A stretch of 64,000 bases of DNA. Origin: an uncultured Lachnospiraceae bacterium. Lineage in GTDB: Bacteria; Bacillota; Clostridia; Lachnospirales; Lachnospiraceae. Both the position numbers and the translations under genes were made by a program. The number at the start of each line of letters is the position of its first letter. Position 1 is the stretch's first letter. This document shows positions 48,010 to 56,711 of the stretch, piece by piece. The stretch covers positions 26,357-90,356 of the forward strand of contig CAMVPR010000005.1 of assembly GCA_947169385.1 (NCBI GenBank), written 5' to 3'. Below the pieces are notes generated by a model, which saw nothing but the letters and a program-made list of their open reading frames with translations, was not told the DNA's origin and searched no databases.

Positions 48010-48040
48010 GGGGAGAATCATTGATTCTCCCTTGTTTTTG
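48010..48040 (+). terminator. Rho-independent terminator after GH9
   Basis: ggggagaatcattgattctcccttgttttt. Confidence 0.85.
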
Positions 48041-48051
48041 GAGGCGGTTAA

Positions 48052-48420
48052 ATGTCGGTTTTTCCTGATAGGGTAAGGCTTTTCGAGAGGCTTTCTAAGT
48101 CTGCTTTTAGGAGTAGGTTTCATTTGTCTAAGAAAGATAAAGATTATGTAAATGATAAAGGGTACGACACAATCAGGAGTCATGCGAGAGATTTTGTGTC
48201 TAAGAGGCTAGCGCCTGCATTTCCTAAAAATGATGGAAAGCAGACTCCTATGAAAGGGCACCCGGTGTTTATCGGACAACATGCTACTGCCTGCTGTTGC
48301 AGAGGATGTCTTAGAAAATGGCATAATATTCCTGAGGGCAGGGAGCTAACGGAAGCCGAGCAGGAGTATGTTGTAGGAGTCTTGATGGATTGGATTATGA
48401 GTGAGATGGAGTTGACCTGA
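48052..48420 (+). CDS. DUF4186 family protein
   Basis: GHPVFIGQHATACCCRGCLRKWHNIPEGRELTEAEQEYVVGVLMDWI. Confidence 0.8.
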   Translation: MSVFPDRVRLFERLSKSAFRSRFHLSKKDKDYVNDKGYDTIRSHARDFVSKRLAPAFPKNDGKQTPMKGHPVFIGQHATACCCRGCLRKWHNIPEGRELTEAEQEYVVGVLMDWIMSEMELT

Positions 48421-48478
48421 GAAATGATTAAAATATAAGTGGAATATGTAATCGTATGTAAAATCTATCTGTTAGCAT

Positions 48479-48657
48479 ATGGGCGAGGATAACGTATCAC
48501 GTGTGCCGGAGCTTAAGAAGTTTGAAGATATTAATGATTATAAGAATATTACTTCTACTATGGCGATGAGAGATACAAGATTACAGTATCCGGCTCACCC
48601 AGTGACGTCAATGCTGGCAAGAATATAGCGGATAAGATAATAACGCTTTGCTTATGA
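48479..48657 (+). pseudogene. Decayed gene remnant with apparent frameshift (family unknown)
   Basis: Frame 1 MGEDNVSRVPELKKFEDINDYKN; then frame-shifted EYYFYYGDERYKITVSGSPSDVNAGKNIADKIITLCL*, followed by terminator. Confidence 0.4.
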
Positions 48658-48659
48658 TT

Positions 48660-48686
48660 TTAGGCGGTCAGATTGACCGCCTTTTT
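48660..48686 (+). terminator. Rho-independent terminator
   Basis: taggcggtcagattgaccgcctttttt. Confidence 0.9.
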
Positions 48687-48804
48687 TGCGCGGCAAATAC
48701 CACTTTTGCGGTGGCAACAGATTGATTTATCCTTTGATATAATTATGGAGGTAAGATTAGTACTCCTTGTAACAAGGAGATCAATATCATAGGGAGGAAT
48801 CAAA

Positions 48805-49851
48805 ATGTATTACTTAAGAAAGATTTTAGTATTTGCGGTTGTACTTAGTTTATGTATTGGTGTGAGCGGCTGTGGAGGCACTAATAATGCTGCTGATCAG
48901 ATTGCTGCAAATGAAACTGAAGCACCGGTTACCACTGAGGAATTGGATGAGGAGTTTGAGAAGGACAAAGCGGATTTTGATGAAACAGTTACCGAGGCGA
49001 AAGATAGTATAGAAGAAAGTTTCGAAGAGATTCGTGACAAAGTTATTGATGAAATAACTGACGAAGAATATTGTAAAACAAATAGGAAGGATATTAAGAA
49101 AGTCTATAAGGAATATTCTAAATCCATAGATGAAATGGTTGAAGAATTGGATTATGGAGCAGCCTGTGAAAATATTACAAACTATGAAGAAGAGGATAGA
49201 GTTAAATATATTGACTATTTCTATGATATATTTGATGATTTAATCAATTCGGTATATGATGAAGCTTCGGATTGTTGCCAAGACATATATGACCATTGTG
49301 ACAGTTTGGTTGATGATTCTAAACTGGCATATAAAATGGAAAATGATTTTAACTCAGCAATGGAGAGCATGAATACAAAACACGAGGAAGTATCTGCCGA
49401 TTTAAGCTCTAAACACAGTCTTATCAGAAAAGAGTTCTTAAAAGGTAATTATGATGTCGATGAGATTTTGGCTGAAGTAGAAGAAGCAGAGGTGGAAGAA
49501 GAGGAGGAAGAGGCAACAACAGAAGTCAAGAAAAAGTCAACCAAGAAAAAGTCTAAAAAGAAGAAGTCAAGCGCCAACGGTGTAGATCCGGATTTAAAAG
49601 CATTTCTTGACGAGTACGAGAAAGTAATGGATGAGTATTGTAAGTTCATGAAGAAATATAATAATTCAAGTGATCAAGCGTCTATGATGATGGATTACTT
49701 AAACTATCTTGACAAATACTCTGAAATGGTTGAGAAACTAAATGAGTGGGATCAGAATGAAATGTCTGATGCTGACCTTAAATACTATCTTGATGTAACT
49801 AACAGAGTCAGTAAAAAACTGATAGACACAGGTGCTGCTATGGGACAGTAG
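48805..49851 (+). CDS. Putative lipoprotein, Glu/Asp/Lys-rich helical
   Basis: Lipobox-like SLCIGVSGCGG; RBS gggagga; VEEEEEEATTEVKKKSTKKKSKKKKSS linker. Confidence 0.75.
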   Translation: MYYLRKILVFAVVLSLCIGVSGCGGTNNAADQIAANETEAPVTTEELDEEFEKDKADFDETVTEAKDSIEESFEEIRDKVIDEITDEEYCKTNRKDIKKVYKEYSKSIDEMVEELDYGAACENITNYEEEDRVKYIDYFYDIFDDLINSVYDEASDCCQDIYDHCDSLVDDSKLAYKMENDFNSAMESMNTKHEEVSADLSSKHSLIRKEFLKGNYDVDEILAEVEEAEVEEEEEEATTEVKKKSTKKKSKKKKSSANGVDPDLKAFLDEYEKVMDEYCKFMKKYNNSSDQASMMMDYLNYLDKYSEMVEKLNEWDQNEMSDADLKYYLDVTNRVSKKLIDTGAAMGQ

Positions 49852-49865
49852 AATAATAATCAGAT

Positions 49866-49980
49866 TCTTCGCTGCGCTCAGAATGACATGCTATATGTAA
49901 CCGTAGTGGCGAACACTGTTCGCTATATGAGGAGTACACTGTGCTCCGCTACTGGTTAACCATGTCATCCTGAGGAGCGG
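49866..49980. repeat. Nested palindromic intergenic element (copy A)
   Basis: CTCAGAATGACATG (49877-49890)/CATGTCATCCTGAG (49961-49974) enclosing GTAGTGG/CCGCTAC and two inner hairpins. Confidence 0.75.
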
Positions 49981-49982
49981 AA

Positions 49983-50939
49983 TTATATAAGCTTCTTAAT
50001 ATGGTTATACATCTTAAGACCTCTTTCAGAGCCATACTGATAAATAATCGCCTGATACACTTCTTGCTTTCTGTTCTTCTTGGAATAGTTGGCGATTACG
50101 GTATCTAAGACAAATGTTGCCGCATCTTTAGAATAATTGGCATCATGCATTGTCCTGATAATCTTGTCTGATAACTCTTTCTTAGGGTCTTGTTTAGGCG
50201 TCTTTTTCTTAGGAGTAACGTATTTATTCAATATAGGTTTAGCAATCTTATAAATATCTGCAAAGTTGCTAAATCGCGTGGTAAGCTCGTTGTGAAACTT
50301 ACTAAACATATCTTTATCACCATAATAGGCTATTGCCAACATGGCAATAGTCTTGATATCTTCGTCTTTATAACGCGCTCTTTGAAGTGTTGACCTAAGT
50401 TCTTCAACTAACTTGTTCATCTTGGACTCGGCCGTGTTAGTAGTCGTGGCCTGGGGTGCCTGACTTGAAGCAGGTGCCTTCTTAGGTTGAGGAGGATTCG
50501 CAGTCTTCTTGGTTGCAGACTTCTTCTCTGCTTTAGGCTTGGTTACCTTCTTCTCTGCCTTAGGAGGCTGAACTCTGATGTGACTCGTTCTTGTAGCCTT
50601 GATATGACCGATAGAATTCCAAAAGTTGATAACATTATCGTAGTCGGTATCGTTGCTTACGATAATTACAGTACATTGATCCTGCTTAACAGAGTTAATT
50701 CCGGCAAGATATCCTACATAAGAGCATATATGCATATCTGCTGATTGGTCTCCTGCAGGAACTTCAGTCATCTTAATCTCGGCTTTACCGTTCGAAATGA
50801 TGGACATATCGACGTTGGTTCCATTCTTGGTAAAGAAAATGTTAACGTGATCTGTGCTGCCTAATTGGTCGTAGCCATGAAGACCGTCTGAATGAACATT
50901 TTCATAATCTATTAAATAATAAGTCTTTATAATAATCAC
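49983..50939 (-). CDS. NYN/PIN-like domain protein with Lys/Pro-rich linker and C-terminal helical domain
   Basis: TYYLIDYENVHSDGLHGYDQL, VIIVSNDTDYDNVINFWNSIG; PKAEKKVTKPKAEKKSATKK linker; GTG start with agaggg RBS. Confidence 0.8.
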   Translation of the reverse strand: MIIIKTYYLIDYENVHSDGLHGYDQLGSTDHVNIFFTKNGTNVDMSIISNGKAEIKMTEVPAGDQSADMHICSYVGYLAGINSVKQDQCTVIIVSNDTDYDNVINFWNSIGHIKATRTSHIRVQPPKAEKKVTKPKAEKKSATKKTANPPQPKKAPASSQAPQATTTNTAESKMNKLVEELRSTLQRARYKDEDIKTIAMLAIAYYGDKDMFSKFHNELTTRFSNFADIYKIAKPILNKYVTPKKKTPKQDPKKELSDKIIRTMHDANYSKDAATFVLDTVIANYSKKNRKQEVYQAIIYQYGSERGLKMYNHIKKLI

Positions 50940-51021
50940 CCTCTAAAATAATATGTATTCATTATAATATATCATCAAGATAATGCAAGTATCAAGGCAA
51001 TAAAACCACAGGGGCGGTCCA

Positions 51022-51038
51022 CTCAGAATGACATGCTA
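51022..51038. repeat. Half-site of palindromic element (copy B)
   Basis: CTCAGAATGACATGCTA identical to 49877-49893. Confidence 0.6.
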
Positions 51039-51109
51039 AAACCAATTGAGATTATTTATAATGTATGTTAGATTAATAAGAGTAAGGTGGTTACTATAAG
51101 GAGGTTACT

Positions 51110-52942
51110 ATGTGGAAGAAGATTATAATTGCGGTATGTTTAGTGGCGGTTACTGTTGCGTTGGCATTTGCAGGACGCGCTAAATTACAGAAAAAAGAAG
51201 CTGAGAAAACATCTAAGAATACAGTCAGCGAAACTAAGGATTACACATCTATGTCTGTTGAGGATATAGTTAAGTCGTTGACAATAGAGCAGAAAGCATG
51301 TCAGATGTTGCAGCCTGCGTGTTATAACCTGGAAAAGCGCAGTGTGCGAGATAATTGCTATGGAAGTATTCTATCGCTTGCAGAACCGCTGGACTATAAA
51401 GGCTGGCAGAAGCTTATTGACGGATTCCAAGAGGAGACACTTAAGTCAGAAGTTGGTATTCCCTTTATATACGGTCAGGATCAGGTTCACGGAGTATACG
51501 GGTGCTTGGACGCTGTAGTATTTCCGCATAATATCGGATTGGGTGCAGCTAATGATGAGCAGCTTATGTATGATATAGGGCTTGCCACGGCAGATGAGTC
51601 CAAGCTTTGCCATATGATGCTTAGCTTCTCGCCTTGTGTGGCCCAGTCGGTTGACCCTAGATGGGGAAGAACCTATGAGACTATTGGTTCAGATTTAAAG
51701 ACGATAACCGACCTGAGTGTTTCATTTACCAAAGGATTGCAGGATGGAGGAATCGCAGCCTGCGTTAAGCATTATTTTGGAGACGGTAATGTCAAGTACG
51801 GAACCGGAGAGAACTCCGATACAGAAAGACTTATAGACAGGGGAGATGCGATTCTTTCCGATAATGAGATAGAGGAATTGCTTAAGGTATACAAGGCACA
51901 GATTGACGCGGGAGTTAAGTCGATAATGATATCTCATTCTTCTCTCAACGGAGTTAAGATGCATGAGAACAAGGAATACATTGATATTTTGAAAAATGAT
52001 TACGGATTCGAAGGATTCATTTTGAGTGATTGGAATTCGATTCAGAATATCTCCAAGACAACATATTATGATCAGGTGGTTACATCGGTGAATGCCGGAA
52101 TTGATATGCTTATGGAGCCGGATAGATTTGACGAAGCAATTGAGATAATTGTAGATGCGGTTAATAAGGGTGATATAAGTGAAGATAGAGTTGATGACGC
52201 GGTCACAAGGATAATTAGTGTTAAGAAGGAACTTGGAGTCTTTGAGGATCCTATGCTTGAGAATATCAAGATTAAGCAACAAGAAACAGGTTCTAAGGAA
52301 TACAGAGATTTAGCAGAGAAAGCAGTTGAAGAGAGTCTTGTACTTCTTAAAAATGATAACAGTGTCCTTCCTCTTAAGAAAGGTTCCAGCGTATATATCA
52401 TGGGCCCTGCTGCTGATGACAAGGTTGCTCAGTGCGGTGGATGGACTTTAGGATGGAATGGAAGTCCTATTGATGATATGCCCGGAGTTACTACTATTGA
52501 AGAAGGATTTGAACAGGTGGCCAAAGAGTACGGAATAACAGTATACACAGATGATAAGGATGCAGACAAAGCTGATATAATAGTTCTTGCTGTCGGTGAA
52601 CAGTCTTACGCAGAGTGGTACGGAGATGTAGAAGACATGGATCTCTGTGCAGGAATGGGATTGAAAGCTAATAAAAAAGCAGTAAAAAAGGCAGCATCAT
52701 ATAACAAGCCTGTGGTAGCTCTGGTGGTTGCAGGAAGGCAAGTATTTATAAAGGATTATATGCCTTCATGGGATGCAGCGGTTATGTGTTATCTTCCGGG
52801 TTCCGAGGGACAGGGAGTCGCCAGAATGATTTGTGGAGACAGTGAGTTTAAGGGAACACTTCCTAGTCCATGGTATTCTGATGTCAGCCAGATAGGAACA
52901 GATGATGCGTGGCTTGATAGAGGATATGGTCTAAAGAAGTAG
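51110..52942 (+). CDS. Glycoside hydrolase family 3 beta-glucosidase-like, N-terminal membrane anchor
   Basis: GQDQVHGVYG, KHYFGDG, GFILSDWNSIQN, LVLLKNDNSVLPLKK, PGSEGQGVARMICGD. Confidence 0.92.
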   Translation: MWKKIIIAVCLVAVTVALAFAGRAKLQKKEAEKTSKNTVSETKDYTSMSVEDIVKSLTIEQKACQMLQPACYNLEKRSVRDNCYGSILSLAEPLDYKGWQKLIDGFQEETLKSEVGIPFIYGQDQVHGVYGCLDAVVFPHNIGLGAANDEQLMYDIGLATADESKLCHMMLSFSPCVAQSVDPRWGRTYETIGSDLKTITDLSVSFTKGLQDGGIAACVKHYFGDGNVKYGTGENSDTERLIDRGDAILSDNEIEELLKVYKAQIDAGVKSIMISHSSLNGVKMHENKEYIDILKNDYGFEGFILSDWNSIQNISKTTYYDQVVTSVNAGIDMLMEPDRFDEAIEIIVDAVNKGDISEDRVDDAVTRIISVKKELGVFEDPMLENIKIKQQETGSKEYRDLAEKAVEESLVLLKNDNSVLPLKKGSSVYIMGPAADDKVAQCGGWTLGWNGSPIDDMPGVTTIEEGFEQVAKEYGITVYTDDKDADKADIIVLAVGEQSYAEWYGDVEDMDLCAGMGLKANKKAVKKAASYNKPVVALVVAGRQVFIKDYMPSWDAAVMCYLPGSEGQGVARMICGDSEFKGTLPSPWYSDVSQIGTDDAWLDRGYGLKK

Positions 52943-53005
52943 TTTTTTTCAAGTGATAATGTGCTAAAATGTATCTATAATATACTTACGGAAGGAGATT
53001 TCACG

Positions 53006-53398
53006 ATGAAGGAAGTTTATGATTTTTTAAAGGAAGCTGAGACATACTATCTTGCAACAATGGATGGTGATCAGCCAAGAGTACGCCCTTTTGGAACAGC
53101 TGACATTTTCGAGGACAAGTTATATATCCAGACCGGCAAGTCTAAGGATGTATCTAAGCAGATTCAGGCTAATCCAAAAGTTGAGGTGTGTGCATTTAAG
53201 GATGGCAAGTGGCTCAGAGTTGCCGGCAAGCTTGTAAGGGATGACAGAGTTGAGGCTAAGGCTCACATGTTAGATGCTCATCCATCACTCAAGGCCATGT
53301 ATTCTGCAGAAGATGACAACACTGAGGTGCTATATTTTGAAGATGCAACGGCAACATTTTCATCATTTACAGATGCACCTAAGACGGTGACATTTTAA
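53006..53398 (+). CDS. Pyridoxamine 5'-phosphate oxidase-family flavoprotein
   Basis: YYLATMDGDQPRVRPFGTADIFEDKLYIQTGKSKDVSKQIQANPKVEVCAF. Confidence 0.9.
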   Translation: MKEVYDFLKEAETYYLATMDGDQPRVRPFGTADIFEDKLYIQTGKSKDVSKQIQANPKVEVCAFKDGKWLRVAGKLVRDDRVEAKAHMLDAHPSLKAMYSAEDDNTEVLYFEDATATFSSFTDAPKTVTF

Positions 53399-53413
53399 AC
53401 TAAATATGATAAG

Positions 53414-53448
53414 TATCCCCGGAGCAGATTGTTCCGGGGATTTTTTTG
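53414..53448 (+). terminator. Rho-independent terminator
   Basis: tatccccggagcagattgttccggggattttttt. Confidence 0.93.
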
Positions 53449-53557
53449 TTCACTGTTTGGTCACAGATTAACCACAGTTTTTCTACAATTGAACCCTCAT
53501 TTTGCTAAATCAGGCCTCGTATTATTAACTAAGATGATAAACAAGGAGGCGATTATT

Positions 53558-54346
53558 ATGGGATATCTTAATACATTTAAGAGATATGAAATGAAGTACA
53601 TAATTACGGTGGATCAGAAAAATGACATCATAAAAATGATGAGTGAATATATGGTCCCGGATGCGTTTGGGATGTCTACTATTAGGAATATTTACTACGA
53701 TACGGACTCGTATAGATTAATCAGAAATTCAATCGACAAGCCGGCATACAAAGAGAAATTAAGGATGAGAAGTTATAAAAGAGTTGACGGTGATGACACG
53801 GTATTCGTTGAGCTAAAGAAGAAATACGATAAGGTGGTATATAAAAGACGACTTGATCTTCCGGAAAAAGAAGCTGTTGAATGGCTTGATGGCGGAAAGA
53901 CACCGGTTGATTCCCAGATTGCTAGGGAGATAGATTACTTTGTTAATTATTATGAAACTATATCTCCGACAGCGTTTATAAGCTACGATAGAGAAGCTTT
54001 TTTTGCAAATGATGACCACGACTTTAGAATATCATTTGACACTAATATCTTAAGCAGAACCTGTGATTTGTCGCTTCAAAAGGAAGCATATGGGGATCAT
54101 GTTATTGACAAAGATATGTGTATCATGGAGGTCAAAGTTTCAAAGGGTATGCCGATGTGGCTTGTAAGATATTTGAGTGAGAATAAGATATATAAGTCTT
54201 CATTTTCTAAATACGGAACAGCTTATAAATTATATATTGCAAATGAAGTCAAGGTGATTCCTAACTTAGATGAAGTTAAGGTAAAGACAGTAGCATTTGA
54301 CAAGAAGAATTATTATGTTGGAAAAGGAGGAGTGGCTTATGCTTAG
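53558..54346 (+). CDS. VTC-domain (polyphosphate polymerase-like) protein
   Basis: FKRYEMKYIITVDQKNDI, RNIYYDTDSYRLIRNSIDKPAYKEKLRMRSY, VFVELKKKYDKVVYKRR, CIMEVKVSKGMPMWLV. Confidence 0.92.
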   Translation: MGYLNTFKRYEMKYIITVDQKNDIIKMMSEYMVPDAFGMSTIRNIYYDTDSYRLIRNSIDKPAYKEKLRMRSYKRVDGDDTVFVELKKKYDKVVYKRRLDLPEKEAVEWLDGGKTPVDSQIAREIDYFVNYYETISPTAFISYDREAFFANDDHDFRISFDTNILSRTCDLSLQKEAYGDHVIDKDMCIMEVKVSKGMPMWLVRYLSENKIYKSSFSKYGTAYKLYIANEVKVIPNLDEVKVKTVAFDKKNYYVGKGGVAYA

Positions 54347-55037
54347 TACATTATTTAACAGCGTTTTTACAAGCGCAGAATTAACAGAATCAATTACAAT
54401 TATTCCTTTTATTGAGTGCATTGCTTCAGCGCTTGTGATTGGACTTATACTTGCAGTTTTATATACATATAAGACCAGATACACTAAGAGTTTTGTTATG
54501 ACACTTGCCATTCTTCCGGCGGTGGTTGCAGTTGTAATTATGATGGTTAATGGCAATGTCGGAACCGGAATTGCGGTTGCGGGAGCGTTTAGCCTTGTCC
54601 GTTTTAGATCTGCTCCGGGTACAGCCAAAGAGATTGGAACAATCTTCATCGCGATGGGAGCCGGATTGATTGTAGGAATGGGATATATCATGTACGCGTT
54701 TGTTTTTGTGATTATTGTTGGGCTGATGAGTGTTATCTATACTGCAATTGATTTGGGCGGTAAGAAGGGCGATGCAGTATATAGAACAATCAGAATTACA
54801 ATTCCTGAGGATCTTGATTATGCAGGGATATTTGATAATGCTTGGAAAGAGTTTGCCAAGGAAGTCAAACTTACTCAGGTTAAAACAACCAATATGGGAA
54901 GCATGTTTAAATTAACTTACGATGTGACTTTGAAAAATGTCTCGGACGAGAAGAAACTTATTGATCAACTTAGAATTCTTAATGGAAATCTTGAAATATC
55001 AAGTTCCCCGCAAACAACTGTGTTTGAGGGGTTATAG
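54339..55037 (+). CDS. DUF4956 membrane protein
   Basis: VGTGIAVAGAFSLVRFRSAPGTAKEIGTIFIAMGAGLIVGMGYI; overlaps VTC gene end. Confidence 0.9.
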   Translation: MLSTLFNSVFTSAELTESITIIPFIECIASALVIGLILAVLYTYKTRYTKSFVMTLAILPAVVAVVIMMVNGNVGTGIAVAGAFSLVRFRSAPGTAKEIGTIFIAMGAGLIVGMGYIMYAFVFVIIVGLMSVIYTAIDLGGKKGDAVYRTIRITIPEDLDYAGIFDNAWKEFAKEVKLTQVKTTNMGSMFKLTYDVTLKNVSDEKKLIDQLRILNGNLEISSSPQTTVFEGL

Positions 55038-55052
55038 AAAGGTGTGATTACT

Positions 55053-56711
55053 ATGAAAGCGAGAGTATTTTTAAATAAACTAACAGCGTTTTTATTAACA
55101 TTTGCAGTGTGTGTAACCTTCAGCGGCTGCACCAAGAAATCGGTTGAAGAGAGTACTTCAAATGCGGAAAATACAACAACGATAGAGGCTATCTCTCCTG
55201 ATGAAGCATTTTCTGAGAGAGATTTATCCGGTGAATATGATGAAGGTGAAGCGACTTACATAACATTAGATGAAGATAAAATCTTGGTGGACGGTGAAGG
55301 GGTGGATGTTTCAGATTCTACTGCCACAATCACTAAGGAAGGTACATATATTGTGTCGGGAACTATTACTGAAGGGCAACTTAAGGTAAATGTCGGTGAC
55401 GAGGAAAAGGTTCAGTTGGTCCTTGACGGAGTGAACATGAGCTGCGAGTCAACCGCACCGATCTATGTTTTAAATGCAGATAAGGTATTTGTAACATTAG
55501 CTGAAGGAAGTGAGAATAATTTAGAGGTGACTGAAGAATTTGTTCAGATTGATGATAACAATATCGATGGTGTAATATTTGCCAAGGATGACGTAACTAT
55601 AAATGGCAGCGGTTCTCTTAATATCTCATCTGTAAGCGGTCATGGAATAGTGTGTAAGAACGATCTTAAGATAACCGGAGGAACAATTGATATTACTTCG
55701 GCTGAAGACGGACTTCAGGGCGAGGACAGTGTAAGAATAGCAGATGGAACGATAACTGTAAATGCAGGAGATGACGGTATTCACAGTGATGGCAATCTTC
55801 TGATAATTGGTGGAACTGTAAAAGTTACAGAGTCCGAGGAAGGACTTGAGGGTCAGATAATTACTATCACGGACGGGGATATAACCGTTGTTTCTAAGGA
55901 TGACGGTCTAAACGCGACCAGCGGAAGCAGCAGTTCAGGTGATGCAGGTACGGCTAAGATGCAGGAATTTGGTGATATGAGTAAAGAAGGAACACCACCT
56001 GAAATGGGTGAGAACGGCGGTACGCCACCAGATATGACTGACGGTGAGAGATTTAAAGGACACGGTTTTAGAGGCGATATGGCTTCCGGCGATGGAAGAG
56101 CGTTCAAGAAAGAAATGGGTTCCCAAGATGCCAGGGAATTTAAGAATAATATGGCTTCAGGTAATGCTAAAGGTTTCGGCGGAGGTATGATGGATAGTGA
56201 TGAGAGTGCTGTTATCAACATTTCCGGAGGAACAATCAACATCGATGCAGGTGGCGACGGAGTTGATTCTAACGGATATATCAACATTTTCGGAGGAGAG
56301 ATTTATGTTTCAGGCCCTACCAACAATGGTAATGCTTCTCTTGATTACGGCATCAGCGCTACGATTACGGGCGGAGTTGTTGTGATGGCAGGTTCATCAG
56401 GTATGGCTGAGAATTTCTCTGATGACTCAACTCAAGGTGTAATTCTTGCAAATGTTGACAATCAATCAGAAGATGCTACAATTACATTAACTGATAGTTC
56501 AGGAAATGAAATTGTAAGCTATACCCCTTTAAAATCATATAATTCCGTAATTATAAGTTCGCCTGAAATCACGAGCGGTTCGAACTACTTGCTTACGACA
56601 GGACAGACTGAGACTTCGATTACTATGGATAGTCTGATTTATGGTAGTGGAACAGGAATGAGTGGTATGATGAGGGGTGACCATAAAGGAGATATTGGTG
56701 AGCAGCTCTAA
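55053..56711 (+). CDS. Carbohydrate-binding (DUF4353-like) beta-helix lipoprotein
   Basis: Lipobox TFSGCTKK; repeated GGTIDITSAEDGLQGEDSVRIADGTITVNAGDDGIHSDGNLLIIGG; follows VTC-DUF4956. Confidence 0.85.
   Translation: MKARVFLNKLTAFLLTFAVCVTFSGCTKKSVEESTSNAENTTTIEAISPDEAFSERDLSGEYDEGEATYITLDEDKILVDGEGVDVSDSTATITKEGTYIVSGTITEGQLKVNVGDEEKVQLVLDGVNMSCESTAPIYVLNADKVFVTLAEGSENNLEVTEEFVQIDDNNIDGVIFAKDDVTINGSGSLNISSVSGHGIVCKNDLKITGGTIDITSAEDGLQGEDSVRIADGTITVNAGDDGIHSDGNLLIIGGTVKVTESEEGLEGQIITITDGDITVVSKDDGLNATSGSSSSGDAGTAKMQEFGDMSKEGTPPEMGENGGTPPDMTDGERFKGHGFRGDMASGDGRAFKKEMGSQDAREFKNNMASGNAKGFGGGMMDSDESAVINISGGTINIDAGGDGVDSNGYINIFGGEIYVSGPTNNGNASLDYGISATITGGVVVMAGSSGMAENFSDDSTQGVILANVDNQSEDATITLTDSSGNEIVSYTPLKSYNSVIISSPEITSGSNYLLTTGQTETSITMDSLIYGSGTGMSGMMRGDHKGDIGEQL

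Noticed and set aside
51722-52282. 186-aa minus-strand ORF inside the GH3 gene
   Set aside because: Shadow ORF; composition reflects the reverse complement of the GH3 coding sequence.
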